Source of the DNA: Pectobacterium parmentieri
Lineage (GTDB): Bacteria > Pseudomonadota > Gammaproteobacteria > Enterobacterales > Enterobacteriaceae
Length of the DNA stretch: 64,000 bases
Assembly: GCF_001742145.1 (NCBI RefSeq)
Contig: NZ_CP015749.1
Span: forward strand, 3,720,001-3,784,000
Direction of reading: 5' to 3'
The translations under genes and the position numbers were made by a program. How positions within the stretch are numbered: the first letter of the stretch is position 1; each line of letters starts with the position of its first letter. The notes beneath the pieces were generated by a model. The model ran no database searches. It saw only the letters and a list, made by a program, of their open reading frames with translations, and was not told the DNA's origin. This document shows, in pieces, positions 45,474 to 54,942 of the stretch.

Positions 45474-45998
45474 ATGGGAATAGTTGAAAAAGATTTTGTT
45501 GGTTGGAGAATGAATAGCTCAAATTTCGACTCCAATTTAAATAAGGTAAAAAGTGCAATTATCCTTATCGAAAATAAACTCATGGTAAAGTTACCAATCG
45601 AATTCAATGATTATTTAACATTAACAAATGACGAGGCCATTGCACCTATTAGAAAAAAAGAGTATTGCCTTGCCAAATATGCTCAAGGCGTTAGATCTGT
45701 ACGCACATCTGTTTTATTCCCATCAGAGCAAGTCATCGAGTATACAAAACTATCCCAAGAGTCCATATACGACGAACGATATTTGTTGCCTACTGGTCTG
45801 ATAGTTATCGGTTCGAACTATGATGGTGACTCTGATTCTTGTATCATCTACGATGTTAGACCTAATTCGCCAACATATTTACACGTTTTTAACTGGCGAT
45901 ATTATGTTGATAATGTAGTTGTGAGCGAAGGCCTGGGACTGCTTGCTCATTCTTTGAAAGCATTTCTCAGCACACCAACAGCGATAGATGCGTTGTAA
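45474..45998 (+). CDS. SUKH/SMI1-KNR4-like protein, probable immunity protein (copy 1)
   Basis: This 174-residue cytoplasmic protein has no signal or membrane segment. The pattern IENKLMVKLPIEFNDYLTLTND followed by GLIVIGSNYDGDSDSCIIYDV resembles the SUKH (SMI1/KNR4) superfamily, many members of which neutralise polymorphic toxins. The gene is clearly more AT-rich than its neighbours. It is paralogous to the next gene throughout its length, including the shared end ...DAL-stop and following bases. A GGAG site lies 8 nt before the ATG. No toxin gene is adjacent. The family call is by eye, and the toxin it might neutralise is unknown. Confidence 0.7.
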   Translation: MGIVEKDFVGWRMNSSNFDSNLNKVKSAIILIENKLMVKLPIEFNDYLTLTNDEAIAPIRKKEYCLAKYAQGVRSVRTSVLFPSEQVIEYTKLSQESIYDERYLLPTGLIVIGSNYDGDSDSCIIYDVRPNSPTYLHVFNWRYYVDNVVVSEGLGLLAHSLKAFLSTPTAIDAL

Positions 45999-46090
45999 TT
46001 TATGCTAAAGGTATCATCGGTACAGACAGAAGCATATAACTCAGAATCAATACATAGTGGGCATTCAATGTGCCGAAATGGGGATGCTAA

Positions 46091-46615
46091 ATGACAATTG
46101 AGAAAACAGACCTTAATAATTGGGATATGGATGAACCTAATTTCATTCCAGATGTGAATAAAATAAATTCATCTATAACATTCATTCAAAATGAGTTGAA
46201 AGTAATCATTCCTAATGAAATGCAAGAACTGATGTTTTTGACAAATGATAAACCGATTGGTCCGACAGAGGGTATTGATAGTGTTTTGGTTAAATATAAT
46301 GATAAAACAATAATTATTAACATAGAAATCACCTATAGCAGTAATTATATCGTCGAATATACAAAGCTGTCCCAAGAATCCATTTATGAAAAACGATTTT
46401 TGTTACCAAATGGATTAATTGTTATAGGTTCAAGTTATGATGATGCGGGTTATGCTTGCCTGATTTACGATGTAAGACCTGACTCTGTTACATATAAACA
46501 TGTATTCCACTGGCGACATTATGTTGATAATTTAATTATGGGCGAAGGATTAGGATTAATTGCTCACTCACTGAAAGAATTTCTAAGCATGCCAACATCA
46601 GAAGATGCGTTGTAA
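46091..46615 (+). CDS. SUKH/SMI1-KNR4-like protein, probable immunity protein (copy 2)
   Basis: This is a second 174-residue paralogue of the preceding gene, of equal length and colinear. The N-terminal half is more diverged (start MTIEKTDLNNWDMDEPNF) and the C-terminal half well conserved (YTKLSQESIYEKRFLLP, GLIVIGSSYDD, VFHWRHYVDNL). The contrast suggests a conserved fold with a variable specificity surface. It is AT-rich like copy 1. A GGGGA site lies about 6 nt upstream of the ATG. The role as an immunity protein is inferred from the family. Confidence 0.7.
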   Translation: MTIEKTDLNNWDMDEPNFIPDVNKINSSITFIQNELKVIIPNEMQELMFLTNDKPIGPTEGIDSVLVKYNDKTIIINIEITYSSNYIVEYTKLSQESIYEKRFLLPNGLIVIGSSYDDAGYACLIYDVRPDSVTYKHVFHWRHYVDNLIMGEGLGLIAHSLKEFLSMPTSEDAL

Positions 46616-46633
46616 TTTATACGGGTAGAAGCA

Positions 46634-46837
46634 CGTTTGCCTAAAAATCGAACCGAACCCAGCGCCACTGCGGGGTGAACCGATTATTAATGTGGGAAGC
46701 CGGCTGTCACTATCAATGGTATTGCAGTGGTAGACGGCAAAGCGTTATTCAAGAACACCAACTGTGGCATCGGACTGAGCTGTTACACCCTGCAAGAAAG
46801 TATTTCATCTCTTCTACCGCAATTCATCTATAACTAA
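46634..46837 (+). pseudogene. Decayed coding remnant, unknown family
   Basis: Bases 46697-46837 hold a 46-codon open tail starting KPAVTINGIAVVDGKALF and ending LLPQFIYN-stop. Two single-base indels upstream (near 46673 and 46696) would join it to RLPKNRTEPSATAG and EPIINVG from the other frames. There is no start codon. It has the look of the 3' end of a frameshifted gene. Its position next to immunity-type genes suggests a lost toxin or secretion-linked gene, but I do not recognise the family. Confidence 0.45.
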
Positions 46838-46898
46838 GTGAACGGTAAGCAGTAGAAACGCCACCCTGCATCAACAATAATAACTGGCAGGAGTTCAC

Positions 46899-47900
46899 AT
46901 GCATAAACATCGCAAACCCACTGAAGCCGACGTTACTCCGGAATCCCTCTTCTATCAGCGTCGGCGCATATTAAAAGCACTGGGTATTTCTGCGGCGGCG
47001 CTCGCATTGCCGCTTTCCGCACAGGCCGATCTGCTTGCCTGGTTTAAAGGCAGCGATAAACCCAAAGCCCCGCCGGGTAAACCGCTCACATTTAGCCAAC
47101 CTGCGGACTGGAAACTCGATCTTCCACTCACGCCGGAAGATAAGGTCACGGGCTATAACAACTTCTATGAATTCGGCTTAGACAAAGCCGATCCGGCAGC
47201 CAATGCAGGTGGATTAAAAACCGAAGGCTGGACCATCAAAATCGATGGCGATGTCGCTAAACCTCTCACGCTGGATATTGACGATTTGCTAAAACGCTTT
47301 CCGCTGGAAGAGCGGATCTACCGTTTTCGCTGCGTCGAGGCATGGTCGATGGTGATTCCGTGGGTCGGGTTTGAGCTGGCTAAGCTGATTAAATTCGCCG
47401 AACCTACCAGTAACGCGCGCTACGTAGCATTTCAGACGCTTTACGACCCAGAACAGATGCCGGGGCAAAAAGATCGCTTCATGGGCGGCGGGTTGGAGTA
47501 CCCCTATGTAGAAGGGCTGCGGATGGATGAAGCGATGAACCCCTTGGCACTGCTGGCTGTCGGTGTTTATGGCAAGACACTGCCACCGCAGAACGGCGCG
47601 CCCATCCGTTTAGTCACGCCGTGGAAATACGGATTCAAGAACATCAAATCCATCGTCCATATCCGGTTTACCCGTGAGCGCCCCCCTTGCACATGGAATC
47701 TGGCGGCCTCGGACGAATATGGTTTCTACGCCAACGTTAACCCGCATGTGGATCATCCGCGCTGGTCGCAGGCCACAGAGCGCGTCATCGGTTCAGGTGG
47801 CCTGCTTAACGTTGAACGCCAACCCACGCTGCTATTTAACGGCTACGCAGAACAGGTCGCCTCACTGTACCGCGGCCTGAATTTGCGCGACAATTTTTAG
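46899..47900 (+). CDS. msrP: Protein-methionine-sulfoxide reductase catalytic subunit MsrP
   Basis: MsrP (YedY) is a periplasmic molybdopterin enzyme that repairs oxidised methionines in envelope proteins, using electrons from MsrQ. It has 333 residues. The Tat signal has RRRILKAL at 21-28 and a hydrophobic stretch ending near AQA. The molybdenum-ligating cysteine is C145 in [18 protein letters not shown] site precedes the ATG. It forms an operon with msrQ, 37 bp downstream. Its need for molybdenum links it to the uptake island at 51142-58425. Confidence 0.97.
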   Translation: MHKHRKPTEADVTPESLFYQRRRILKALGISAAALALPLSAQADLLAWFKGSDKPKAPPGKPLTFSQPADWKLDLPLTPEDKVTGYNNFYEFGLDKADPAANAGGLKTEGWTIKIDGDVAKPLTLDIDDLLKRFPLEERIYRFRCVEAWSMVIPWVGFELAKLIKFAEPTSNARYVAFQTLYDPEQMPGQKDRFMGGGLEYPYVEGLRMDEAMNPLALLAVGVYGKTLPPQNGAPIRLVTPWKYGFKNIKSIVHIRFTRERPPCTWNLAASDEYGFYANVNPHVDHPRWSQATERVIGSGGLLNVERQPTLLFNGYAEQVASLYRGLNLRDNF

Positions 47901-47936
47901 CCATAATATCCTACCGGGATAGGAACTCACCTCAGC

Positions 47937-48536
47937 ATGAGACTGACTTTACAACATATTAATCGGCTAAAAGTGCTACTCCATCTGGCAGGTTTTCTGC
48001 CGCTGCTGTGGCTGATATTGTCGGTCGATCAGGGGTGGTTCAGTGCCGATCCCGCCAAAGATATCCAGCACTTTACTGGCCGAATGGCGCTAAAGTTGTT
48101 GCTGGCGACGCTGTTGGTCACACCGCTGGCGCGCTACGGCAAACAGCCACTATTAATTCGCTGCCGACGTCTTCTCGGGCTATGGTGTTTTTTCTGGGCG
48201 ACGCTACATCTGGTGAGTTATTCGCTGCTGGAACTGGGCCTGGACCATTTGGCTCTGTTGGGTAAGGAATTGATATCCCGCCCGTATTTAACGCTGGGGA
48301 TCATAAGCTGGCTGATTTTACTGGCACTGGCGATAACCTCACCGCAAGCCATGATGCGCAAGTTGGGATCTCAATGGCAAAAACTGCATAATTTCGTCTA
48401 TTTAGTCGCCATCCTTGCACCTATCCACTATCTTTGGTCAGTTAAAACGCTGTCCCCACAGCCCATTTTGTATGCGTTAGCGGCGCTGATATTACTGCTG
48501 TTCCGCTATAAGAAATTCCGTCAATGGTGGCGCTAA
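47937..48536 (+). CDS. msrQ: Heme-binding membrane subunit MsrQ
   Basis: MsrQ (YedZ) is an inner-membrane b-type heme protein that passes quinol-derived electrons to MsrP. It has 199 residues and about six membrane helices of the ferric-reductase-like fold, with histidines in helices ([29 protein letters not shown]) suited to heme binding. It follows msrP. Confidence 0.96.
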   Translation: MRLTLQHINRLKVLLHLAGFLPLLWLILSVDQGWFSADPAKDIQHFTGRMALKLLLATLLVTPLARYGKQPLLIRCRRLLGLWCFFWATLHLVSYSLLELGLDHLALLGKELISRPYLTLGIISWLILLALAITSPQAMMRKLGSQWQKLHNFVYLVAILAPIHYLWSVKTLSPQPILYALAALILLLFRYKKFRQWWR

Positions 48537-48777
48537 GCGCGGTGTTAACACAGGAAAAAGCGCTTGCTAACCACCGCAAGATCTACGTCTTCTCACGACC
48601 TGGCGCAGGAATATCTCCGCAGATAAGACCAGTAATTAGCTGCGAATTGCCACGATATGGTTATAATGCTCGACTTTACCTTCTCGGGCCGGACAATTTT
48701 CGTCACGAAAGGTGACAAACGAATAGCTTCGCGCTATTTTGTGCGACACCAAGTCAATCGCGGGAGATAGCAGCACA

Positions 48778-49230
48778 ATGGCAGAAAATTTTCACATTTT
48801 GCTCTTGAATGGTCCAAACCTGAATCTGCTAGGTACCCGGGAGCCAGACAAATACGGTAAGACGACGTTAGCAGACATTGTCAGCGGACTGGAAACACAG
48901 GCGCAGACACTGAACGTGAAGTTTTCCCATCTGCAATCCAATGCGGAACATGTCCTGATCGATACCATCCATCAGGCCAGAGGAAACACAGACTTCATTC
49001 TGATTAACCCGGCGGCATTTACCCACACCAGCGTTGCACTACGTGATGCTCTGCTGGCGGTCGCCATTCCGTTTATCGAAATTCATCTGTCCAACGTGCA
49101 CGCACGTGAGCCTTTTCGTCATCACTCCTATCTTTCTGATGTTGCGGTAGGCGTGATATGCGGCCTGGGGGCAGATGGTTATCAGTATGCTTTACAGACG
49201 GCGGTAAAACGCCTGTCAACTTCCAATTAA
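48778..49230 (+). CDS. aroQ: 3-Dehydroquinate dehydratase, type II
   Basis: AroQ catalyses dehydration of 3-dehydroquinate to 3-dehydroshikimate in the shikimate pathway. The ATG at 48778 ([19 protein letters not shown]) gives 150 residues, the type II size. The catalytic tyrosine is in [10 protein letters not shown] and the catalytic histidine in [18 protein letters not shown]. It precedes accB by 24 bp. Confidence 0.97.
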   Translation: MAENFHILLLNGPNLNLLGTREPDKYGKTTLADIVSGLETQAQTLNVKFSHLQSNAEHVLIDTIHQARGNTDFILINPAAFTHTSVALRDALLAVAIPFIEIHLSNVHAREPFRHHSYLSDVAVGVICGLGADGYQYALQTAVKRLSTSN

Positions 49231-49254
49231 ACAAAAGAGTACGGAACCACATCC

Positions 49255-49722
49255 ATGGATATTCGTAAAATCAAAAAACTGATCGAACTGGTTGAAGAGT
49301 CCGGCATCGCCGAACTGGAAATTTCTGAAGGTGAAGAATCAGTACGTATCAGTCGTGCCCCAGCCGCAGTTAACTACCCGATGATGCAACAGGCCTACGC
49401 AACGCCAATGATGCAGCCACAGCCTGCTCTGGCCGCCGCCGTTGCACCAGCGCCAGTGGAAACTGTAGCCGCACCGGCTGCCATCAGTGGGCACATCGTT
49501 CGTTCTCCAATGGTTGGAACCTTCTACCGCACCCCAAGCCCGGATGCTAAATCTTTCGTGGAAGTGGGTCAGCACGTCAACGTTGGCGATACCCTGTGCA
49601 TCGTCGAAGCCATGAAAATGATGAACCAGATCGAAGCCGACAAAGCGGGCGTGGTTAAAGCCATCCTGGTCGAAAACGGTCAACCGGTTGAATTTGACGA
49701 GCCACTGGTTGTCATCGAATAA
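49255..49722 (+). CDS. accB: Biotin carboxyl carrier protein of acetyl-CoA carboxylase
   Basis: AccB carries biotin for acetyl-CoA carboxylase, the first step of fatty-acid synthesis. It has 155 residues. An N-terminal domain is followed by an Ala/Pro-rich linker (about 60-76) and the biotinyl domain, with the modified lysine K121 in EAMKMMNQ. It lies directly upstream of accC. Confidence 0.99.
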   Translation: MDIRKIKKLIELVEESGIAELEISEGEESVRISRAPAAVNYPMMQQAYATPMMQPQPALAAAVAPAPVETVAAPAAISGHIVRSPMVGTFYRTPSPDAKSFVEVGQHVNVGDTLCIVEAMKMMNQIEADKAGVVKAILVENGQPVEFDEPLVVIE

Positions 49723-49733
49723 CGAGGCTTATC

Positions 49734-51077
49734 ATGCTAGATAAAATCGTTATCGCTAACCGCGGAGAGATTGCGCTGCGTATTTTGCGTGCCTGTAAAG
49801 AGCTAGGCATCAAAACCGTCGCCGTTCACTCCAGTGCGGATCGCGATTTGAAACACGTATTGCTGGCGGACGAAACCGTGTGTATCGGCCCAGCACCGTC
49901 AACAAAAAGCTATCTGAATATCCCAGCGATTATTTCCGCTGCAGAAATCACCGGCTCCGTCGCGATCCACCCCGGCTACGGTTTCCTGTCCGAAAATGCG
50001 GATTTTGCCGAGCAGGTTGAACGTTCTGGCTTTATCTTCATCGGCCCACGCGCAGAAACCATTCGCCTGATGGGCGATAAAGTGTCTGCCATCACCGCAA
50101 TGAAAAAAGCAGGTGTTCCAACCGTACCAGGCTCTGATGGCCCGCTGACCGACGACATGGACGCTAACCGTGTTCATGCAAAACGCATCGGCTATCCGGT
50201 CATCATCAAAGCCTCTGGCGGCGGCGGCGGTCGTGGCATGCGCGTGGTGCGTAGCGACAAAGAGCTAGAACAATCCATCAACATGACCCGTGCGGAAGCC
50301 AAAGCGGCTTTCAACAACGACATGGTCTACATGGAAAAGTACCTGGAAAACCCACGTCACGTGGAAATTCAGATTCTGGCTGATGGTCAGGGCCATGCCG
50401 TCTATCTGGCCGAGCGTGACTGCTCTATGCAGCGTCGCCACCAGAAAGTGGTGGAAGAAGCGCCAGCACCGGGCATTACGGACGAGCTGCGTCGCAATAT
50501 CGGCGATCGCTGCGCCAAAGCCTGTATCGATATCAACTATCGTGGTGCGGGTACGTTCGAGTTCCTGTACGAAAACGGTGAGTTCTACTTCATTGAAATG
50601 AACACCCGTATTCAGGTGGAGCATCCGGTCACCGAGATGATTACCGGCGTGGATCTGATCAAAGAGCAGTTACGTATTGCTGCTGGTCAACCGCTGTCCA
50701 TCAAGCAGAAAGACGTCAAGGTTCGCGGCCATGCGGTAGAATGCCGTATCAACGCGGAAGACCCAAACACGTTCCTGCCAAGCCCGGGTAAGATTACGCG
50801 TTTCCACGCACCGGGCGGCTTTGGTGTCCGTTGGGAATCGCATATTTACGCCGGTTATACCGTACCGCCGTATTACGATTCCATGATCGGCAAGCTGATC
50901 ACCTACGGTGAAACCCGTGAGATCGCGATTTCCCGTATGAAGAACGCGCTGGCTGAACTGATCATCGATGGCATCAAAACCAACATCGAACTTCAGATGA
51001 AGATCATGAGTGATGAAAACTTCCAGAGAGGTGGCACTAATATCCACTATCTGGAGAAGAAACTCGGCTTGCAGTAA
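49734..51077 (+). CDS. accC: Biotin carboxylase subunit of acetyl-CoA carboxylase
   Basis: AccC carboxylates the biotin on AccB using bicarbonate and ATP. It has 447 residues (449 in E. coli) and the ATP-grasp fold. The glycine-rich loop [13 protein letters not shown] lies near 159-171, and catalytic segments include [15 protein letters not shown] and [14 protein letters not shown]. It begins 11 bp after accB and is followed by a strong bidirectional terminator. Confidence 0.99.
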   Translation: MLDKIVIANRGEIALRILRACKELGIKTVAVHSSADRDLKHVLLADETVCIGPAPSTKSYLNIPAIISAAEITGSVAIHPGYGFLSENADFAEQVERSGFIFIGPRAETIRLMGDKVSAITAMKKAGVPTVPGSDGPLTDDMDANRVHAKRIGYPVIIKASGGGGGRGMRVVRSDKELEQSINMTRAEAKAAFNNDMVYMEKYLENPRHVEIQILADGQGHAVYLAERDCSMQRRHQKVVEEAPAPGITDELRRNIGDRCAKACIDINYRGAGTFEFLYENGEFYFIEMNTRIQVEHPVTEMITGVDLIKEQLRIAAGQPLSIKQKDVKVRGHAVECRINAEDPNTFLPSPGKITRFHAPGGFGVRWESHIYAGYTVPPYYDSMIGKLITYGETREIAISRMKNALAELIIDGIKTNIELQMKIMSDENFQRGGTNIHYLEKKLGLQ

Positions 51078-51094
51078 CGCTGCACGATTGAGCT

Positions 51095-51120
51095 AAAAGG
51101 CCAGCACATGCTGGCCTTTT
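51095..51120. terminator. Bidirectional terminator accC / TonB receptor
   Basis: AAAAGGCCAGCA pairs with TGCTGGCCTTTT over 2 nt, with A-run and T-run flanks. It can end both the accBC transcript and the leftward receptor transcript. Confidence 0.9.
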
Positions 51121-51141
51121 GTTATTGATGCCTACGCGGTA

Positions 51142-53133
51142 TTAGTATTGGTAAGCAACACCTAACCAATAATTCCGTCCTTCCTCAACATACCCTTCCT
51201 GATAAGCGTAAGCCGTATCAAACAGATTATTTACGGATGCATTCACGCTGAAACCCGCACCCAGACGATAATCCACCCGCACATTGGTCATCGCAAATCC
51301 GCGCGTTTTATCGTTATTATCTGAATTATTGAATCCCCAGCTACGCGCTTCTTCCATCACCGTAATGCTGACCGGCTCAACAGGCGTGATCGTTGCCCAG
51401 GCAAATACCTTATGCTTCGGCAGATCCACAATGTTGCCAATGTCTTTGCGTTTCGCATCACTATGAATCAGCCCATAGTTAACTCCGACGGTTAGCCAGT
51501 CTTTGACATCACCGTGAATGCCCAGATCCATACCGTAGTAATCCACCCGGCCACTGTTACGGTTTTGGATCAGGCTCGGCGTAATGTTATGCGCCAGAAT
51601 CGCATCCGATACCCGGTTGTAATACACGCTGGCATCGTAGCCCCAGCCTTCGGTAAGGCCACCGCGATAGTTCAGCTCAAGGTTTTGTGCACGCTCTGGT
51701 TTTAAGTTTGGATTAACCAATGCGGTCTGATTTTTGGCAGGCTTAGACGTGGTGTAACGCTCTTTCAGCGTGGGGAAACGGCTGCGTTCAGACAGCGATA
51801 ATTGCAGCTCATCGCGATTATCGAAGCGATATTTCGTCATCATCTGCCAGTTAAACGCATCCTGATTATTTTGGTCATAATTCGTCAGGGTGCCATTCTT
51901 CTCATGCTTCATACCCTGCTTACTGTCGCGCCAGTCGTAGCTCACGCCAAATACCGCGTCCAGCTTGTCGGACAGATTCCACTGGTATTCACTTGCCATC
52001 GACCAGGTACGATCTTTATAGCGATCGTAAGGCGCATCCAATGCCCCTTTTTCACGATGCACATCATCTTTCCAGTGTATGGCAAACGACAGTTGATCCA
52101 GTTCGCGCATATCAATGCCTAATTGCAGCCCCGCGCCGTTACTGAAATCCGCATAGTGGCTATAGTTCCCAACCTTGCTTTTGAAATCCGCCAGCGTTTT
52201 ATACATCAGCAAGGTATTTTCAAATTCATCGTGATAGAAGCGGCTTTTTAACGTCATTCTGTCACTTAACTTTGTCGTACCCTGATAGTAATAACTTTTC
52301 TTGTTGTAGTCCGGCCATTGCCAATAACGTGCCGACTGACTGCTGTTGCCCGCATAAGGCGGCGTATTCTTTTCACCTTCCTGATTGATGTAGGTGAACG
52401 TATATTCATCTGATTCACGTGGTGTAAACCCAACCTTAAGCATGCCGCGCTTATCATCGTTGGCGGAATTCATCCGTTGGCCTTCACTACCGGCAGTCGG
52501 GTTATCAACTCCATGGGGCAACCCGGTAAACCGTTGCTTCTGGCGGCTACCGCTAATCTGAAAGAACCCCAGCTCGCTTTTCCCGCCAAACGATGCATCC
52601 ATGTTATGGGCATTGTCACGCCCGCGTGACCAACCCTGATTCACACGCACATTGGCTTCCAACTCTTTTTTCGGCCGCAGCGTCGTGAGGTTAATCGAGC
52701 CTCCCATTTGATTCGGGCCTTGCAGCAAAGAGGTATACCCTTTAGACACCTCAACCGCTGCCAAGTCGGAAGCCTGGAAACGGCCAAGATCCAGATTCCC
52801 ATCATAGGGAACATAAATCGGCACGCCGTCGAGGAAAACCGGCACTTGTCGGCTATCAAATCCGCGGACTTTCACCTGTTGCTCGCTGCGTCCGCCTGAC
52901 TTTTGTAACATCACACCCGGCACGATATTCAGCGCTTCCGCCACGTTGCGTCGATTTAATCGGTTAATGGTTTCCTGATTGACCACATCGTTGGTCGCCG
53001 CGACCGGACTGCTCCACACCGTCATCACGTCCTTATCCTTCGTGGCCTCAGCCGTTTCACCAGCGGCGGCATAAGCACAAGAGGCTGGTAATAAACTGAC
53101 GGACAACAACCAACTTAATTGTTTTATTTGCAT
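51142..53133 (-). CDS. TonB-dependent outer-membrane receptor, probable molybdenum/tungsten-related
   Basis: This is a 663-residue TonB-dependent receptor. It has a signal peptide of about 23 residues (ends CAYA/AAG) and a plug domain at about 45-150 with PGVMLQKSGGRSEQQVKVRGF and VFLDGVPIYVPYDG. A 22-strand-type barrel follows, ending in the aromatic C-terminal YQY. The substrate cannot be read from the protein; BtuB- or siderophore-type receptors are alternatives. A near-consensus ModE box lies 24 nt before the start, and the adjoining operon holds ModD and a FecCD-type ABC system. I therefore infer uptake of molybdate, tungstate or a chelate of these. Confidence 0.85.
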   Translation of the reverse strand: MQIKQLSWLLSVSLLPASCAYAAAGETAEATKDKDVMTVWSSPVAATNDVVNQETINRLNRRNVAEALNIVPGVMLQKSGGRSEQQVKVRGFDSRQVPVFLDGVPIYVPYDGNLDLGRFQASDLAAVEVSKGYTSLLQGPNQMGGSINLTTLRPKKELEANVRVNQGWSRGRDNAHNMDASFGGKSELGFFQISGSRQKQRFTGLPHGVDNPTAGSEGQRMNSANDDKRGMLKVGFTPRESDEYTFTYINQEGEKNTPPYAGNSSQSARYWQWPDYNKKSYYYQGTTKLSDRMTLKSRFYHDEFENTLLMYKTLADFKSKVGNYSHYADFSNGAGLQLGIDMRELDQLSFAIHWKDDVHREKGALDAPYDRYKDRTWSMASEYQWNLSDKLDAVFGVSYDWRDSKQGMKHEKNGTLTNYDQNNQDAFNWQMMTKYRFDNRDELQLSLSERSRFPTLKERYTTSKPAKNQTALVNPNLKPERAQNLELNYRGGLTEGWGYDASVYYNRVSDAILAHNITPSLIQNRNSGRVDYYGMDLGIHGDVKDWLTVGVNYGLIHSDAKRKDIGNIVDLPKHKVFAWATITPVEPVSITVMEEARSWGFNNSDNNDKTRGFAMTNVRVDYRLGAGFSVNASVNNLFDTAYAYQEGYVEEGRNYWLGVAYQY

Positions 53134-53157
53134 GACATTGTTCCCTTAAAAAAACAC

Positions 53158-53185
53158 ATTGCTGTATAAATTTTTATATAACGAT
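53158..53185. promoter_or_regulatory. Predicted ModE operator of the TonB receptor gene
   Basis: ATTGCTGTATA, 6-bp spacer AATTTT, TATATAACGAT. The right arm matches the E. coli ModE consensus arm exactly and the left arm differs at two of 11 positions, with the expected 11-6-11 geometry. It lies 24 nt before the receptor ATG and overlaps TATA-rich -10-like sequence, as expected for repression by Mo-loaded ModE. Confidence 0.78.
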
Positions 53186-53200
53186 AGATATCACCGTTTC

Positions 53201-53221
53201 TCCCGACCCGATCGTTCGGGA
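53201..53221 (-). terminator. Hairpin between modD and the receptor gene
   Basis: TCCCGA pairs with TCGGGA over 9 nt, starting 9 bp after the modD stop. There is no T-run leftward, so it is a weak terminator at best; some read-through from the operon into the receptor gene is possible. Confidence 0.35.
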
Positions 53222-53229
53222 AAGCGGCG

Positions 53230-54078
53230 TTAGAGTATTGGGGTTAAAACAACGCGAATATCGGCGGAAGGCGCATGGTAAGGTGCAGAAGTGACCAACA
53301 ACGACACCCCCGTTGCGGCATAACGTTGAACCGTTTGCAGGTTAATTCCCCCCGCCGCCGACACCCTACAAGCAGGCGCATGCCGGGCCGCGTAAGACAA
53401 CGTGGATGCCACCTGCTCAGGCGTAAACTTATCAAGCTGTAGGACATCTGGTCCAGCGTTGAGCGCCTGTATCGCCTCATCGGGATGATCCACTTCAACG
53501 ATGATCGCTTTCTCCGGTGCAGCGTGACGCAACTGAGCAATGTGAGAGACCCAATCATCCTGATGCGGCAAAAAACGGCGGTGATTTGTGAAGAGCAGAA
53601 CAGTTTCTGCGCACCCCAGGCGATGCACGATACCGCCTCCAGCCAGCACGGCCAGTGTCGAGAGCGGTTTCGTGCCGGGAATAATTTTACGCGTACAGGC
53701 AATCTGCCCGGATGGAACCTCGCGAATATAAATAGCCTTCATTTGATACAGATATTCGCTGACACCACAGCACCATTCCAGTACGTTCTGTGTGACCTTC
53801 CACCCTTGATGTAACGCGGCAACCTTTCCTGTCGCAGCCAGCATCGCCTCACCGGGCTGCACGCGTGCACCTTCCTGAACGCCATATGTCACTTGCAGTC
53901 CCAACCGCTGCAACAAACGTTCCGCCACTGGCATGCCACTCACACATCCGCCCTGACGATGGAAAAACGTGATTTCCCCCTCTCCCTGCCCAATTCCCAG
54001 CGCACGGGTGGTGACATCGCCGTACTGAATATCCTCCAGCAGGAGTTGGTCAAGGTACGCATCTGGGATGTAAATCAT
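53230..54078 (-). CDS. modD: ModD, QPRTase-like pyrophosphorylase of molybdenum operons
   Basis: ModD resembles quinolinate phosphoribosyltransferase (NadC) and is known from molybdenum-transport operons such as that of Rhodobacter capsulatus; its reaction is not established. The start at 54078 (MIYIPDAYLDQLLLEDIQYGD) gives 282 residues. QPRTase-type motifs are seen: CTRKIIPGTKPLSTLAVLAG, GGGIVHRLG, and an acidic VEVDHPDEA in the barrel. NadC is the alternative, but the operon and the missing NadC-specific pattern at the N-terminus favour ModD. It overlaps the methyltransferase stop by 4 bp and is last in the operon. Confidence 0.85.
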   Translation of the reverse strand: MIYIPDAYLDQLLLEDIQYGDVTTRALGIGQGEGEITFFHRQGGCVSGMPVAERLLQRLGLQVTYGVQEGARVQPGEAMLAATGKVAALHQGWKVTQNVLEWCCGVSEYLYQMKAIYIREVPSGQIACTRKIIPGTKPLSTLAVLAGGGIVHRLGCAETVLLFTNHRRFLPHQDDWVSHIAQLRHAAPEKAIIVEVDHPDEAIQALNAGPDVLQLDKFTPEQVASTLSYAARHAPACRVSAAGGINLQTVQRYAATGVSLLVTSAPYHAPSADIRVVLTPIL

Positions 54079-54896
54079 CGTGTAAACTCCGCATGTGGCA
54101 CCACATCCCAGTAGACAAACGCCCAATCCCTCGTCGGCGAAACGAGCGGAATATCATCATGTTGGTGTGCATCGTAATAGATTCTCAGGCGCTGTATTTC
54201 TTCCTCATTCAGCTTGCCTAATGACCAGGCCACGCCTTCCGCAAAACGTTCGAATGTTTCGGCATGTCTTTGGCAATTCTGCCCGCGAATAAAGCTCACG
54301 TTGGCGTAAATCCCCATGCGATAGAGGATATTTACGGCATAGATATAGTTCGGTAGCGATGTCGACGTTCGGCCGATAGCCGCCGAAATCCGTGGATCGA
54401 CAAACGTAGGAGAAACCGTATGGGTGGTGTACACCCGCAGTCGAGCTTTCTGGTTTAGCTTGTAGAGTGCAGCCGCCAAATCCATGACCAGCGTAGACCG
54501 CGACGCCACGACAATGTCGCAGTCGGGCAAATTCGCCCAGTCATCTTCCCAGGCTCGGTGAGCAAACGTTGCATTCGTTATCCCCATGGCATCAGCCCGA
54601 CGGCGTGCCACGTCCAGCATGCCCTCGCTGTAATCGATGCCGTAAACCTGTTCAAGCCGCGACGCTACATTCAAACACACCGAACCCGGCCCGCATCCTA
54701 CATCCAGCAGCGTTTTAGCATCCGAAAAATCCATATTGGCGATGAACTGCTCCAGATACGGATCGCGTGGCCCTGCGCACTCTACTGCCATGTTTTCTGC
54801 GCGCTTATCCCAGTGTTCAGGTGTTTTGGCCGTTCTGGCCGCCCGCGCCATATGCGCCTGATAAAGCGCTGAAAAATCAATCTCATCAATAATCAT
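54075..54896 (-). CDS. Class I SAM-dependent methyltransferase
   Basis: This 273-residue methyltransferase has the SAM-binding motif TLLDVGCGPGSVCLN (about 62-76), an acidic residue after strand 2 (VYGIDYSEGM) and a motif IV-like CDIVVASRS. The substrate is unknown. It lies between the ABC ATPase gene (46 bp away) and modD, which it overlaps by 4 bp, so it is translated with the molybdenum system. It may alter a small-molecule ligand or a component of the transporter; this is inference only. Confidence 0.8.
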   Translation of the reverse strand: MIIDEIDFSALYQAHMARAARTAKTPEHWDKRAENMAVECAGPRDPYLEQFIANMDFSDAKTLLDVGCGPGSVCLNVASRLEQVYGIDYSEGMLDVARRRADAMGITNATFAHRAWEDDWANLPDCDIVVASRSTLVMDLAAALYKLNQKARLRVYTTHTVSPTFVDPRISAAIGRTSTSLPNYIYAVNILYRMGIYANVSFIRGQNCQRHAETFERFAEGVAWSLGKLNEEEIQRLRIYYDAHQHDDIPLVSPTRDWAFVYWDVVPHAEFTR

Positions 54897-54942
54897 ATTC
54901 TCTTCCTGACTTCTCTTTTTATTAGATGCCGCTTACCTGCAC

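Noticed and set aside
51142..53133. Receptor as a cobalamin or iron-siderophore transporter
   Set aside because: The protein fold alone allows it. However, no Fur-box-like sequence or cobalamin leader was noticed upstream, whereas a ModE-type operator is present and the neighbours are molybdenum genes. It remains possible until tested.
53230..54078. modD annotated as nadC (quinolinate phosphoribosyltransferase)
   Set aside because: The QPRTase-like motifs are shared, but the gene lies in a ModE-type operon with transport genes, which fits ModD better.
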